From contig NZ_CAAJGL010000145.1 in NCBI RefSeq assembly GCF_900996225.1, forward strand, positions 186,001-250,000: 64,000 nucleotides of DNA. The letters run 5' to 3'. A program made the position numbers and the translations under genes. How positions within the stretch are numbered: position 1 is the first letter of the stretch; each line of letters begins with the position of its first letter. Positions 26,160-34,402 of the stretch are shown here, piece after piece. The stretch comes from Paraburkholderia sp. BCC1884 (GTDB taxonomy: Bacteria > Pseudomonadota > Gammaproteobacteria > Burkholderiales > Burkholderiaceae). A model generated the notes under the pieces. The model made no database searches, was not told the DNA's origin, and saw nothing but the letters and a program-made list of their open reading frames with translations.

Positions 26160-26866
26160 GGGTGTTGGTGGTTTCGTGGGTCGAGTTTGGGGCGTTGGAA
26201 ATCGATGTGTCGGTGTTACTCCAACTACTACGTTGATCGGACGATCGATGAATTGGAGGCTGTATTTGTCCTGCGAAAGTTGATGCCGCGTTGTCGGCAA
26301 ATTCAGGGCGCTGGTTCAGTGACAGCTTGCTGTTGCCACACGACTCGCGTGTGGAAGTGAAACGACTAAAGATAAAACTTCTGACTGGTTTTTAGAAATT
26401 TGAGGGAAAGGAGTGTTGACCAGCGCGCTGGTTGGTCTGATTGCAATCGCGTTATTGGCTGGCTACCTGAAGGGCGAGACTCCGGAGGAAAGGGAGACTC
26501 GTCGCCAGGGGCGATTTGAATGCAGTGATCCTGAAATCATTGCTGGGACGCGAGGCGATTCGGATAGGGCGGGACAAAATCCGCCCTGTTAGCGCGATCC
26601 AGTTGCATGCGAGGGGATCGGGGTTGCCATGTGAACGCTAGCAATTCAAGTGGCCGAGTCGGGTGAGCGATTCTGGCCGGGCATTGCCTCAGGCGATAAG
26701 CATAGGCCTGCGCGGTTCCGTGTGGCATCGTTCGGCTGTTCGCGACCCATAACGGATGGTCAGAAAAGAAGCGGTCGAACGACGCTTAAAAAGTCCTGAC
26801 CGGCCATTGGGGCCCGGCCTGATACTTCGCAGCCGGTGCCCCTCGCGTGCAATTACTGTTCGCCCA
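26160..26866. other. Long intergenic stretch in accessory zone
   Basis: About 700 bases with lower G+C than the neighbouring operons. It contains one possible small reading frame (26413-26592, listed separately). Otherwise nothing recognisable is present: no tRNA, no terminal repeats and no transposase fragments. Confidence 0.5.
26413..26592 (+). CDS. Possible small membrane ORF
   Basis: 59 codons from GTG at 26413 (or TTG at 26416). The first 18 residues form one hydrophobic segment (LTSALVGLIAIALLAGYL), then a charged tail. GGGAAAGGAG runs up to the start, which is rather close. No family was recognised. It could be a decayed fragment. Confidence 0.25.
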   Translation: MLTSALVGLIAIALLAGYLKGETPEERETRRQGRFECSDPEIIAGTRGDSDRAGQNPPC

Positions 26867-28360
26867 CTACTTTGATTTTTCTACGGTTGGCGGAGTCCAT
26901 GCACCGGCGTTGACCTCTGGTTTTGGCCAGTAAGTCCGGATCGTCATCTCGAACTCTGTTTGCGGAGCAGGCAACCAGTTGGACTCTTTGTCTTTCCCCG
27001 GCGACTCGTGCTGGACGTAGATTGTCAGCGAACCATCGGAGTTGTAGGTCATGTTCTTCAGGTTTTTCGTGCCGACCGAATAGCGTTTTAGATCATTGGG
27101 CTCGAAGAAGTGCTTTGGACCGTACATGGTAAGCGACCAGAACCCGTTGACTGGGGGCGTCTTGCCTTTGGGAAAGGTCAGGGTGTAACGATTTGCGCCG
27201 CTCAGACGCTGGCCTCCACTATCCACCTCTACAAAAAAGTAGCGAGTTTCGGTAGGCTTGTTGACGTACATGTTCGACTTGGCGGTAGCAGTACGCGTTA
27301 CGTAGTCGTAGCCGAAAGCTGCTCCGTCGCGCGGCGTATTCCAGCCTCCAGGGAGCGTAATTCCGTTGGTCCGGAACTCAAACAGTGGGCCAATCACTTT
27401 CGACTCGGTATCGATAGCCGCCTGTTTGATAGTCGCCTTGATTTCCGGGTCTCTGGCGGCTGCATCGAGCAAGGCATGAATCATTGCATAACGGCTCTCT
27501 TCGCCTGGCAGCGGAGGAACCTGTTCAATGATCTTGGGCAGTTCATCAAAGAACGTTGTCGGGTCTACCCATTTGATTTCCGCGCTCGCGTTGGCATCAG
27601 ATGTCTGTGGAACCGGGAAATGAGGCGATTTGCTCCAATCAACCGTCTTTCTGGCCCCGGTGTATTTGCTCAACGGATAGATCACCACCTGATCAAGTAC
27701 AGACTGGATTGCGGCCCGATCGGTATCACTGTCATCCATGAAAACTCTTGGTCCCATCGCTACCAGATCCGTGGGCGCATGGACGACGCCGGTTATTCCT
27801 TTGGGCACCTTACCCTTCCAGTTTGGTCCCACCACCAAATAATTGCCGGGTTTGGTGCCATATTGCTTGCCCAGTTGGGAAAATTCATCGGACCGGGCAT
27901 CGTAAATCGAGTAGACCCAGAAGCGACTGCCGAAATCTGGAACCTGCAATACGACTGGATCAGTATCGACAGCCCCGAAACCAAATCCGTACACCACGTC
28001 CTGATTCGGATGAGCAACCCAGCGTTCCTCGGGCGCGATATATCCACTTAGCATGGACACATAGCCAACGGGAGCAACTGGCAAGACGCCGCCGCGCAGC
28101 CCCGGTTCCGGTGCCGTCGCGAACGAATCACGCCGGTGGAAAGCGTTGACGATTGGCCAGCCCCACACATAAATGTCTTGCGCAGCGACCTCCGCAAACT
28201 CCTTTGTGATCACCGTTCCTGATGGCACTGGAGGGACGTCAGCAGCCGAACGCGGTGCAGGGCTCTGTAGCGCCGGTGGCGCCGCCTTAGCGACACTCGC
28301 CGTTAATGCAGCAACTGCAACAGCCAGGACCCCTAGATTCGTCATTGCCTTCGCTTTCAT
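26867..28360 (-). CDS. DUF1254/DUF1214 exported protein
   Basis: 497-residue secreted protein from the ATG at 28360, preceded by GGAGAGG; the in-frame extension upstream to 28561 is not credible. The signal peptide ends near TASVAKAAP. The DUF1254 domain (about residues 60-200) includes YVWGWPIVNAFHRRD, PNQDVVYGFGFGAVDTDPVV (shortened) and RFWVYSIYDARSDEF. The DUF1214 domain (about 330-480) includes RYTLTFPKGKTPPVNGFWSL and LTIYVQHESPGKDKESNWLP. The family is widespread and has no firmly assigned reaction. It stands alone in an accessory zone. Confidence 0.9.
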   Translation of the reverse strand: MKAKAMTNLGVLAVAVAALTASVAKAAPPALQSPAPRSAADVPPVPSGTVITKEFAEVAAQDIYVWGWPIVNAFHRRDSFATAPEPGLRGGVLPVAPVGYVSMLSGYIAPEERWVAHPNQDVVYGFGFGAVDTDPVVLQVPDFGSRFWVYSIYDARSDEFSQLGKQYGTKPGNYLVVGPNWKGKVPKGITGVVHAPTDLVAMGPRVFMDDSDTDRAAIQSVLDQVVIYPLSKYTGARKTVDWSKSPHFPVPQTSDANASAEIKWVDPTTFFDELPKIIEQVPPLPGEESRYAMIHALLDAAARDPEIKATIKQAAIDTESKVIGPLFEFRTNGITLPGGWNTPRDGAAFGYDYVTRTATAKSNMYVNKPTETRYFFVEVDSGGQRLSGANRYTLTFPKGKTPPVNGFWSLTMYGPKHFFEPNDLKRYSVGTKNLKNMTYNSDGSLTIYVQHESPGKDKESNWLPAPQTEFEMTIRTYWPKPEVNAGAWTPPTVEKSK

Positions 28361-28748
28361 TAGCCTCTCCCTATTTGCGGCGAGTGACCTGCGGCCAAAG
28401 ACTTCGAGCCGCGTCACGGTTTTCAGTTCGCTAACGCTTAGGTTAGCAACAGGCTGACTCACGACCGTAGCAGTTCTCGCATAGCCGTCGCCGGAAAACC
28501 ATAGGTACTTGGGGCAACGCGATTTCCCCAAAGGGCAATTGAGGGAGCGGCTTTTACTCAATCAACAGCCGACGTTCGAATGTCTGGGCACGAGTTCGTC
28601 TGTAGGACCGTTGATGGCCGAAGAGCGTCTCATACAAACGGCATACGCTCCGCGAATCTGATTTCGAAGGCTTTTTTTGTTCTATGACACGGATCATAGC
28701 TGGGTGAAAACCCCACATTGATGTCTTACAGACCTCCGGAGGAAATAC

Positions 28749-28773
28749 CATCAGGCCGGATTTCGGCCTGATG
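28749..28773. terminator. Hairpin between two leftward genes
   Basis: CATCAGGCCG (28749-28758) pairs perfectly with CGGCCTGATG (28764-28773) across a 5-base loop. It lies 25 bases past the stop of the lipoprotein gene. There is no long T-run. Confidence 0.55.
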
Positions 28774-28797
28774 TCAAGCTGATGCTTCGCGGTCTAA

Positions 28798-29268
28798 TCA
28801 CTCGTCGTGCGCATAACCTGTTGCCGACGTATCGACTTGGATGCGAATCAACTTGCCGCTGGTACCCGTAATGCCACCGCCTTCAAAAGTAAGCGAGCCT
28901 TCTTTTTTGTAGAACTGCTCAAAGCGATACATATCTTTGCCGAAATAAAACGGGATAAATGCTTTGCCAGTCTGATAGGTATGACTATCGTTCGGTTGGC
29001 CGATCAGATCCGAAATTTCACGCTGTCCCATGCCAATCCGAACTTTGGCAAATTTGCTGTTCTTGGCTGGGGTGCCAATGATTTCACCATTAAGATCGCC
29101 AACCTTCACCTTTGTAATTGAGCGACCATCCGTAGCGGTACTTGACTGCGAGTTATTCGTCGCAGCGGATGGCTGCTGCGAACCGCCAGTTTGCTGCTGT
29201 AAAGCCGCGCAACTGCACAGAAGCATGGCGCAGCTAACGGAGACGAATTTGGAATATCTGCTTTTCAT
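28798..29268 (-). CDS. Lipoprotein with SmpA/BamE-like domain
   Basis: 156-residue lipoprotein. The signal ends in LLCSC, and a Gln/Ser/Thr-rich linker follows to about residue 50. The C-terminal part, AKVRIGMGQREISDLIGQPN then AFIPFYFGKDMYRFEQFYKK (about 75-130), has the layout of SmpA/OmlA-fold lipoproteins, in which a short helix after GM precedes a G-x-P turn. A GAAGGA ribosome-binding site precedes the ATG. Whether it acts in outer-membrane assembly is unknown; the chromosomal BamE is normally elsewhere, so this is probably a paralogue. Codon use is more A+T-rich than the flanks. Confidence 0.7.
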   Translation of the reverse strand: MKSRYSKFVSVSCAMLLCSCAALQQQTGGSQQPSAATNNSQSSTATDGRSITKVKVGDLNGEIIGTPAKNSKFAKVRIGMGQREISDLIGQPNDSHTYQTGKAFIPFYFGKDMYRFEQFYKKEGSLTFEGGGITGTSGKLIRIQVDTSATGYAHDE

Positions 29269-29959
29269 GTAATTTTTCCTTCTTTTTTTGGGTAATGCGA
29301 TTCTGTTTGCAATCTCTAGCTCATTGATTTGTAGAGAATAATCACGCTCAGAAGAATGAGCAGGCTAAGCCAGAAAAGCGGCGCCGACAAAATAGCCGCT
29401 GCGATTCCAGGTGCAATACGCCAAAGACTTAAGCCCCGCGTACCCTACGTGCTCGCCTTGCATCAGATTAAGTTCGACGTAACTTCCCATTCATTTCCCG
29501 CTGAAATACGATAGACGACCTCGCGTGGATTTTTCGCCCAACGCGGGGCATAGCGCTTTATCGGCACACAGGGAAATTTCTTGAATAAGACGTTGCGAGT
29601 TTTCAATGTAAGTACGAACTGTCCTTCACACGCTTTAGTCAACGCAGTTGATGACCAATGGCAAGCGGGCAAGTGGCAGCAAGGTAGTCCACCGCTGAGG
29701 ACATGTGTTGGGCCAACGTCGCTCGCGAGAGAGATTACGCGCCTGCAATCGACGAAACCTTGTCGGTCGCAAGAAAACGCGTCAGCCGTTCTTGTGACGA
29801 CGCGATCACTTGAACCGGCGGAAGAGGCCATCGCTGGAAACTACAACGGACACCCGTGTGTTCAGCCGACATCTGATCCACCTATGTCACAATTGCCGCC
29901 GAATTATAGGCGAAGGCGACAAGCTGGGCTGCCGCCAAGGCATAGCATCCGGTGGAACC
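29269..29959. other. Long gap with small broken frames
   Basis: About 690 bases with no confident gene. On the minus strand a hydrophobic 30-residue stretch lies just upstream of the lipoprotein gene (29316-29444, listed separately). A 122-codon frame at 29463-29831 (minus) and a 164-codon frame at 29581-30075 (plus) show no family character and overlap the next gene's leader. Confidence 0.45.
29316..29444 (-). pseudogene. Fragment encoding a membrane helix, possibly frameshifted
   Basis: After a TAG at 29447-29445, 42 sense codons read through RIAPGIAAAILSAPLF and WLSLLILLSVIILYKS to a TAG at 29318-29316. The stretch has no ATG. An overlapping frame starts at an ATG just upstream (MQGEHVGYAGLKSL) and stops inside the helix region, so a one-base shift would join them. 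It sits 48 bases before the lipoprotein ATG on the same strand. Confidence 0.3.
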
Positions 29960-30694
29960 ATGCTCAAACACGACGTTCAAGCTGTCTTGGATTCTTACTA
30001 TGCAGAGGCGCTTGCCGTGGCCAAACCGGGCTTTATTCAACATTTTCGCGAGCTGTCGGCGCCGTTTCTCCTTAGCGTATCTCAGGCTTACCTCGATGCG
30101 CCCGTCCGCGTAATGTTCGTCGGGAAGGAAACCAACGGTTGGTGTGGCAAGCTGGGAGCCTTCTACGAGAATCCGGACAAGATCGATATCGCGAAAGCTC
30201 GCTACGAGAATCAACACGCCCGAGGTACCGGCAATAGTGAGTTATTGCGGCAATGGAAGCGGTTGGCTGATGCGTTCGCCGGAGGCGATCGAGCAGCTGT
30301 TTGCTGGAACAATCTAATGAAGATGGACTGGCACCGCCCGAAACGCGGGTACTCTCGGACCTCGATCGGGCATTCCGCTCATTTGTTTAATTTCTCGGTG
30401 GCGGCCCTCCAGTTCGAAATCGAACTGCTGAAACCAGACCTAATAATCTTCGGTAGCGGCCACAGATACGATCGCGCCTTGAAAGCTGTGCTTCCGAACC
30501 GTGAGACTGTGAAGGTTGAGCCGAAGGCTCTTTGGCGCTTTCGGTCTAATGGCATCGAGTGTTTTAGGACATTTCACCCAGATGCGTGGGATAAACACGC
30601 CCCAAGACCGATCAAAGAGTATTACCAGAACATTATCGACACCGCTTCGGAGGTGTTTGCCGAACGCCTACCGATGCAGGAAGCTTCGAAATAG
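29960..30694 (+). CDS. Uncharacterised protein with uracil-DNA-glycosylase-like motifs
   Basis: 244 residues from the ATG at 29960 (GGTGG upstream); the frame stays open to 29810 but the extension is not convincing. VRVMFVGKETNGW (about residues 49-61) resembles the first motif of UDG-superfamily proteins, VCWNNLMKMDW follows, LLKPDLIIFGSG marks a core strand, and ECFRTFHPDAW near 215 is placed like the second motif (HPS). No known catalytic triad can be confirmed. It is an isolated gene in the A+T-richer accessory zone. The fold assignment is inference from motif layout. Confidence 0.6.
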   Translation: MLKHDVQAVLDSYYAEALAVAKPGFIQHFRELSAPFLLSVSQAYLDAPVRVMFVGKETNGWCGKLGAFYENPDKIDIAKARYENQHARGTGNSELLRQWKRLADAFAGGDRAAVCWNNLMKMDWHRPKRGYSRTSIGHSAHLFNFSVAALQFEIELLKPDLIIFGSGHRYDRALKAVLPNRETVKVEPKALWRFRSNGIECFRTFHPDAWDKHAPRPIKEYYQNIIDTASEVFAERLPMQEASK

Positions 30695-31227
30695 GCTGCC
30701 TTTGGCTCAACACTCCTCCGCGCGGTCGTACGGCGACCGGCACTCGTCGACGAGCCGGGAAGCGGCCCATATGTGGCCGTTCTAAAGTTCACGCGGCTTC
30801 TAATCGCTTGATCAACTCTTTGTGCTGAGACTAGATAGCGGCAAGTCGCGATCTATAGTCATCTTCGAAATATCCCTTCGTTCCAGCTGAAGGCTTGCGG
30901 GCCGCACGACACTGTGCTCGTCGTCTCTGAACAAGTTTTATCCGTACACGCTGCTTCATGACTTTTGCGAGATAGTGGGGCTCGGCTGGTCGATTGTCCG
31001 CGATGATGCGCGGCGCCGTGTCGATTGACCGTTCCTGGCCGAACCCGGAAATCCGGCTGGCCCCGGCGATTGCTTAGCGTACCGCCATGCCGAATTTCCG
31101 TGGCCGACCCACAAGAGTCAGTCGAAGTGCTCGATAACAGTCATTCATGCAGGTTACGAAAACGCGTTGAGATTAGTCCGGTGCTTGCAGGAAGAGCGCA
31201 TCGGAAACCAAACTGGCCGCGGGCAAT
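30695..31227. other. Intergenic stretch without recognisable gene
   Basis: About 530 bases. A short frame reading LNKFYPYTLLHDFCEIVGLG around 30930-30990 looks protein-like but could not be assigned and ends at a stop near 31027. No RNA gene, repeat or terminator was recognised. Confidence 0.4.
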
Positions 31228-32769
31228 TTAGCGCGTGAGTCCGGCGTGACGCAACCAGTCAGTCAAGGCTTTAACGTCCGGCTGGTCGTGCGCAAAGCCA
31301 ACTACGCCGTCGGGACGCACCGCGAACAGCGCGCCTGCGCCCGGTTCCCATGCGGCGCTCGCATGGCCGAGCGCATCCACGAGTGTCCGCACGCTGCCAT
31401 TGCCTGAAAGCGAGGCGCCAGCCGGCAGCACGCGGATCGCACGTACCGCGTCGCCCGCAGTTGCAACTGCGGCCTCGAGCACCGGCTCCCAGCCGTTGCC
31501 AAATGCCAGGAGCGTGGCGTGTGGCCCGCGAAAAACGTCGAACATTCGGCATGTCGTCCCTTTGCAATCTTGCAGCCCCGGCGCGTCGGGCGCGCGGTCG
31601 CCGGCGCGCACGGGACCCGGTATAGAACGCAGTTCGCTCGACAGCGATGACTCACGGTAATGGATGTTGAGCTGGGATGTATCCTTGTCGCGTGCGATCA
31701 AGCCTTCGGTTTTCGACGAAAGCACTGTGTCGGCCAGCCGCGATGACAAACCGAGGACATGCCGGGCCACCGGCAACCGTTCAGCCTCGTAAGTGTCGAG
31801 CAGCGCGCTGTGAGCGCCAAGCTGCACGGCGGCCAGCTTCCAGCCCAGATTGAAGGCATCCTGAATACCCGTGTTCATGCCCTGGCCGCCTGCGGGCGTG
31901 TGCACATGCGCCGCGTCGCCGGCCACGAAGATGCGGCCCGCGCGATAACGGTCAACCATGCGAACGTTGGCGCGCCATAGCGAAGTCCAGGTCGGCGCCG
32001 ACAGGCGAATGTCGGTACGGCCTGTGTATCGCTCGACCAGTTTCTGAAAGTTCTCGAGCGTGGGCGACTCGGCCGCCTTCGGACCGATCGCGATCTGGAT
32101 CTGGAAGGTGTCCATGCCAGTGAGCGGCGCCATCGCAAGAAAACCGCCGGCAGCCGGCCGCCAGATGTGCCAATGGGCACGGTCCAGGCCCTCGACGTGC
32201 AGGTCGCCGACCAGCATGCGCATGTCCTCGTGCGTCTCGCCGAGGAACTGCAGTCCGGCGACGTGTCGCACCGTGCTGCGGCCCCCATCGCAGCCCACCA
32301 GCCAGGCTACCTCGACCTGCTCGGTGCCGCTGAGGCGCTGGAGTGTGGCGCGCACACCGTCAGAGTCAGCTTGCGCACCGACCAATGCCGTACCGTACTC
32401 CACGTTGGCACCGAGTGCCTTGAGGCGGTCACGGAGCACCGCCTCGGTACGCCACTGCGGGATCAGAAGCGACGCTGGCCAAGGCACGTCCGGCCGCGCG
32501 TCCGGTACGGCGCGTGGCACGTCACGAAATCCACCTTCGCCAGTATATTGACGGAAAGGCAGGTCGGCCTGGCCTGCGTTCACGATCTCCTCGACGATGC
32601 CGAGGCGGTCGAACACTTCGAGCGAGCGCGGTTGTATGCCCTTCGCCCGCGAGCCAGGAAACGGGCCCTCGGCCGCGTCGACGAGTTGAAAAGGCACGCC
32701 GCGCACGGCGAGTTCGCAGGCCAGCGTCAACCCTGTTGGGCCGGCACCGACGATCAGAATGTCCGACAT
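31228..32769 (-). CDS. FAD-dependent aromatic hydroxylase (class A monooxygenase)
   Basis: 513-residue flavoprotein hydroxylase of the PheA/TfdB/MhpA type. The FAD-binding start is ILIVGAGPTGLTLACELA. The NAD(P)H/FAD DG motif is LVGCDGGRSTVRH near residue 165 and the GD motif is FVAGDAAHVHTPAGGQGMN near 285. The C-terminal part (about 390-513) is the thioredoxin-like domain seen in phenol-hydroxylase relatives. Such enzymes hydroxylate phenolic rings or polyketides with NAD(P)H and oxygen. No ring-cleavage partner is adjacent, so the substrate is unknown. A GGGAGA-like RBS lies before the ATG. Confidence 0.9.
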   Translation of the reverse strand: MSDILIVGAGPTGLTLACELAVRGVPFQLVDAAEGPFPGSRAKGIQPRSLEVFDRLGIVEEIVNAGQADLPFRQYTGEGGFRDVPRAVPDARPDVPWPASLLIPQWRTEAVLRDRLKALGANVEYGTALVGAQADSDGVRATLQRLSGTEQVEVAWLVGCDGGRSTVRHVAGLQFLGETHEDMRMLVGDLHVEGLDRAHWHIWRPAAGGFLAMAPLTGMDTFQIQIAIGPKAAESPTLENFQKLVERYTGRTDIRLSAPTWTSLWRANVRMVDRYRAGRIFVAGDAAHVHTPAGGQGMNTGIQDAFNLGWKLAAVQLGAHSALLDTYEAERLPVARHVLGLSSRLADTVLSSKTEGLIARDKDTSQLNIHYRESSLSSELRSIPGPVRAGDRAPDAPGLQDCKGTTCRMFDVFRGPHATLLAFGNGWEPVLEAAVATAGDAVRAIRVLPAGASLSGNGSVRTLVDALGHASAAWEPGAGALFAVRPDGVVGFAHDQPDVKALTDWLRHAGLTR

Positions 32770-33168
32770 CGATGTAATCTCCCGTTGAAATCATGGGGCG
32801 TGATCAATGCCGTGTTTGTCCCCAAAACCGACGGCGGCGTCATGAAGGAAATCACGTCGTTCGCGCTTGAGGAGACCTGTTGAACGACGCTCCCATGATC
32901 GAGCCTTCCGTCATCGCTTCTTCCCACCATTTCAATCTTTCTGCGAAACGAACCAACCGACGAGAAAGAGTGCGAACCCAAGTGCAAGATATATCCAATC
33001 CATCTGGACTTGCCAGTGGAGCTCTGGGTATTGTTGTGCCTTCACCGTGTTACAGACCATGTGGTATTTGGGACCGACTTCACCTTCATGATCCCATCCG
33101 TTCTTTGCAATTGAGTGGAAAGATACGTTTCACCCCATAGGCCATTCTCTACGAGCGCGGCCCATCCG
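32770..33168. other. Intergenic stretch with one possible small gene
   Basis: About 400 bases between two leftward genes. It holds a small minus-strand frame encoding a membrane helix (32932-33060, listed separately). Nothing else is supported. Confidence 0.45.
32932..33060 (-). CDS. Possible small single-helix membrane protein
   Basis: 42 codons from the ATG at 33060. The product has a polar start (MVCNTVKAQQYPELHWQVQM) and one transmembrane helix, DWIYLALGFALFLVGWFV, then SQKD. The same frame stays open upstream to 33129 with protein-like residues (SIAKNGWDHEGEVGPKYH) but no ATG, so the start may be alternative or lost. It is not assignable to a family. Confidence 0.35.
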   Translation of the reverse strand: MVCNTVKAQQYPELHWQVQMDWIYLALGFALFLVGWFVSQKD

Positions 33169-33696
33169 TTATGGATGGGTCTTTACCACTCGGTCAGCCT
33201 CCAATTCCACTCGCTGTTTCAACGCATCATTCATCGCACGCATGCTGTCAGCCGTGGCCGTCAGCACACTCCCGGTCAGCGTACCAGCGAGCATCCCAGT
33301 GAAAGTTTCACCTTGAGTAAAACGCGTCTTCTCGCCCACGGCTTCGAGAGTGAAGCGGTGCTCTCCATCGAAAATACCGGGAAACCACACGTGTCCTTTC
33401 CATCGCAGTTCCCGACCAGGTCGCACCGCAAGTACCTCCGGGTAAAAAACCATTGCGTCAGGGCCCGCACCTTCGACGAATTCGATCACATTGCCTCGCC
33501 GAAGCTGCCCGTGCAACTGAGTGATTTCCGGATTCCACAGAGGGTAGTCGTCGGTCGCGGTGAGAACGGCCCACACTTGCTGGGGCGAGCCGTCGATCAA
33601 GGTCTCGGTTTCAATCGATCCATCGTGGTGCAACGCCAGCAGTGTCACGAATCCAGTCAAAGCCACTCCGGCGAAACCAAGTAGAAAGCGATTCAT
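33169..33696 (-). CDS. SRPBCC (START-like) protein with N-terminal membrane anchor
   Basis: 175-residue protein with one N-terminal hydrophobic segment (about 4-23) and then a polyketide-cyclase/START fold: ETETLIDGSPQQVWAVLTAT, YPLWNPEI, and the long C-terminal helix near DSMRAMNDALKQRVE. The fold binds hydrophobic ligands. The start overlaps the stop codon of the DUF1090 gene by four bases (ATGA), so they are cotranslated. A short inverted repeat (CCCATCC/GGATGGG, 33161-33179) covers its stop codon and may help termination. The function is unknown. Confidence 0.8.
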   Translation of the reverse strand: MNRFLLGFAGVALTGFVTLLALHHDGSIETETLIDGSPQQVWAVLTATDDYPLWNPEITQLHGQLRRGNVIEFVEGAGPDAMVFYPEVLAVRPGRELRWKGHVWFPGIFDGEHRFTLEAVGEKTRFTQGETFTGMLAGTLTGSVLTATADSMRAMNDALKQRVELEADRVVKTHP

Positions 33697-34073
33697 TGCC
33701 CGCTGCCGGCTTGTGCACGCTCCAGATCGGCGTGTGCTTCATCCACTTTCCGTTGACGATCAGCAATTTTCTTGGAGCTTTTACCCTGAGCTTTAGCGTC
33801 GCGCAGATCTTTTTCGCGTTCCGCCAGACGCTTTTGTGCTTCGGCCACTTTGCGCTCGCTGTCGCTGCGTAGAGAAGCATCCGTGCAGTTAGCGTTCATT
33901 CGCGCAAGTGCGGTTTCCAGACCGTCGACGCGATTGGCGTTGCCATGCGCCTGGGCGTAAGCAATCTCCCTCTCCAGCGAAGCACGTTTTGCATCACATC
34001 CGCCGGCCTGCGCCCAGGTGAGGGTTGGCATGACGATCGAGGACAACAACACAATCTTAAGCGTGGTGTTCAT
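33693..34073 (-). CDS. DUF1090 (YqjC-like) periplasmic protein
   Basis: 126 residues from the ATG at 34073. The signal peptide ends near PTLTWAQA, then a Cys at GGCDAKRASLEREIAYAQA and a second Cys at NANCTD, a pattern seen in YqjC/DUF1090 proteins. The C-terminal half is a long charged coiled coil (SERKVAEAQKRLAEREKDL and onward). The family is exported and of unknown role. The same frame is open upstream into a LysR remnant, but the signal peptide fixes the start at 34073. It is cotranslated with the SRPBCC gene. Confidence 0.85.
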   Translation of the reverse strand: MNTTLKIVLLSSIVMPTLTWAQAGGCDAKRASLEREIAYAQAHGNANRVDGLETALARMNANCTDASLRSDSERKVAEAQKRLAEREKDLRDAKAQGKSSKKIADRQRKVDEAHADLERAQAGSGQ

Positions 34074-34160
34074 CTGCAAGCTCCGGTCAGGTTGAGCAAT
34101 GAGCTCAACCCTGAATGATCGAGCGCCGTAAAGCGATCTTATCCGATTCGTTTTCGGCAT

Positions 34161-34334
34161 CTGGTCGCGCACCTCGATGTGAAGCGCCTGCGCGTAAGCC
34201 GCAAGCTTCGTCCCAACCTGCTGTTTCAGATAATCGACTAATCGTTTTATCTTCGCGTCGACGCATTGTCTCGAGGAATAAACCGCGTACACGTTGCGCG
34301 TGTACGTTCGATAGTCCGGTAACAACACGCAAAC
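34161..34334 (-). pseudogene. LysR-family regulator, C-terminal remnant
   Basis: About 58 codons read VCVLLPDYRTYTRNVYAVYS and continue through SSRQCVDAKIKRLVDYLKQQ, matching the end of the LysR effector domain (typically VLPxxxxxxxxVYAVYPxRRxxxxKVRxFIDFL). No helix-turn-helix or first effector subdomain precedes it, because the next gene on the right, the MFS gene starting at 34403, occupies that space on the other strand. The frame continues without a stop into the DUF1090 gene. Confidence 0.7.
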
Positions 34335-34402
34335 GGCAGTGAAAAAAATCGCTTCGTGGTATGTTCGCTCGCTTGATGAGCGTCCCGGCCAGGAACCGAC
34401 CC

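Noticed and set aside
29463..30075. Two overlapping frames (minus 29463-29831, plus 29581-30075) in an intergenic stretch
   Set aside because: Neither has a convincing RBS or protein-like composition, and the plus frame runs into the next gene in another frame.
26160..31227. Search for tRNA genes, integrase fragments or insertion-sequence ends in the accessory zone
   Set aside because: None was found by reading either strand. Only gene remnants and gaps are supported.
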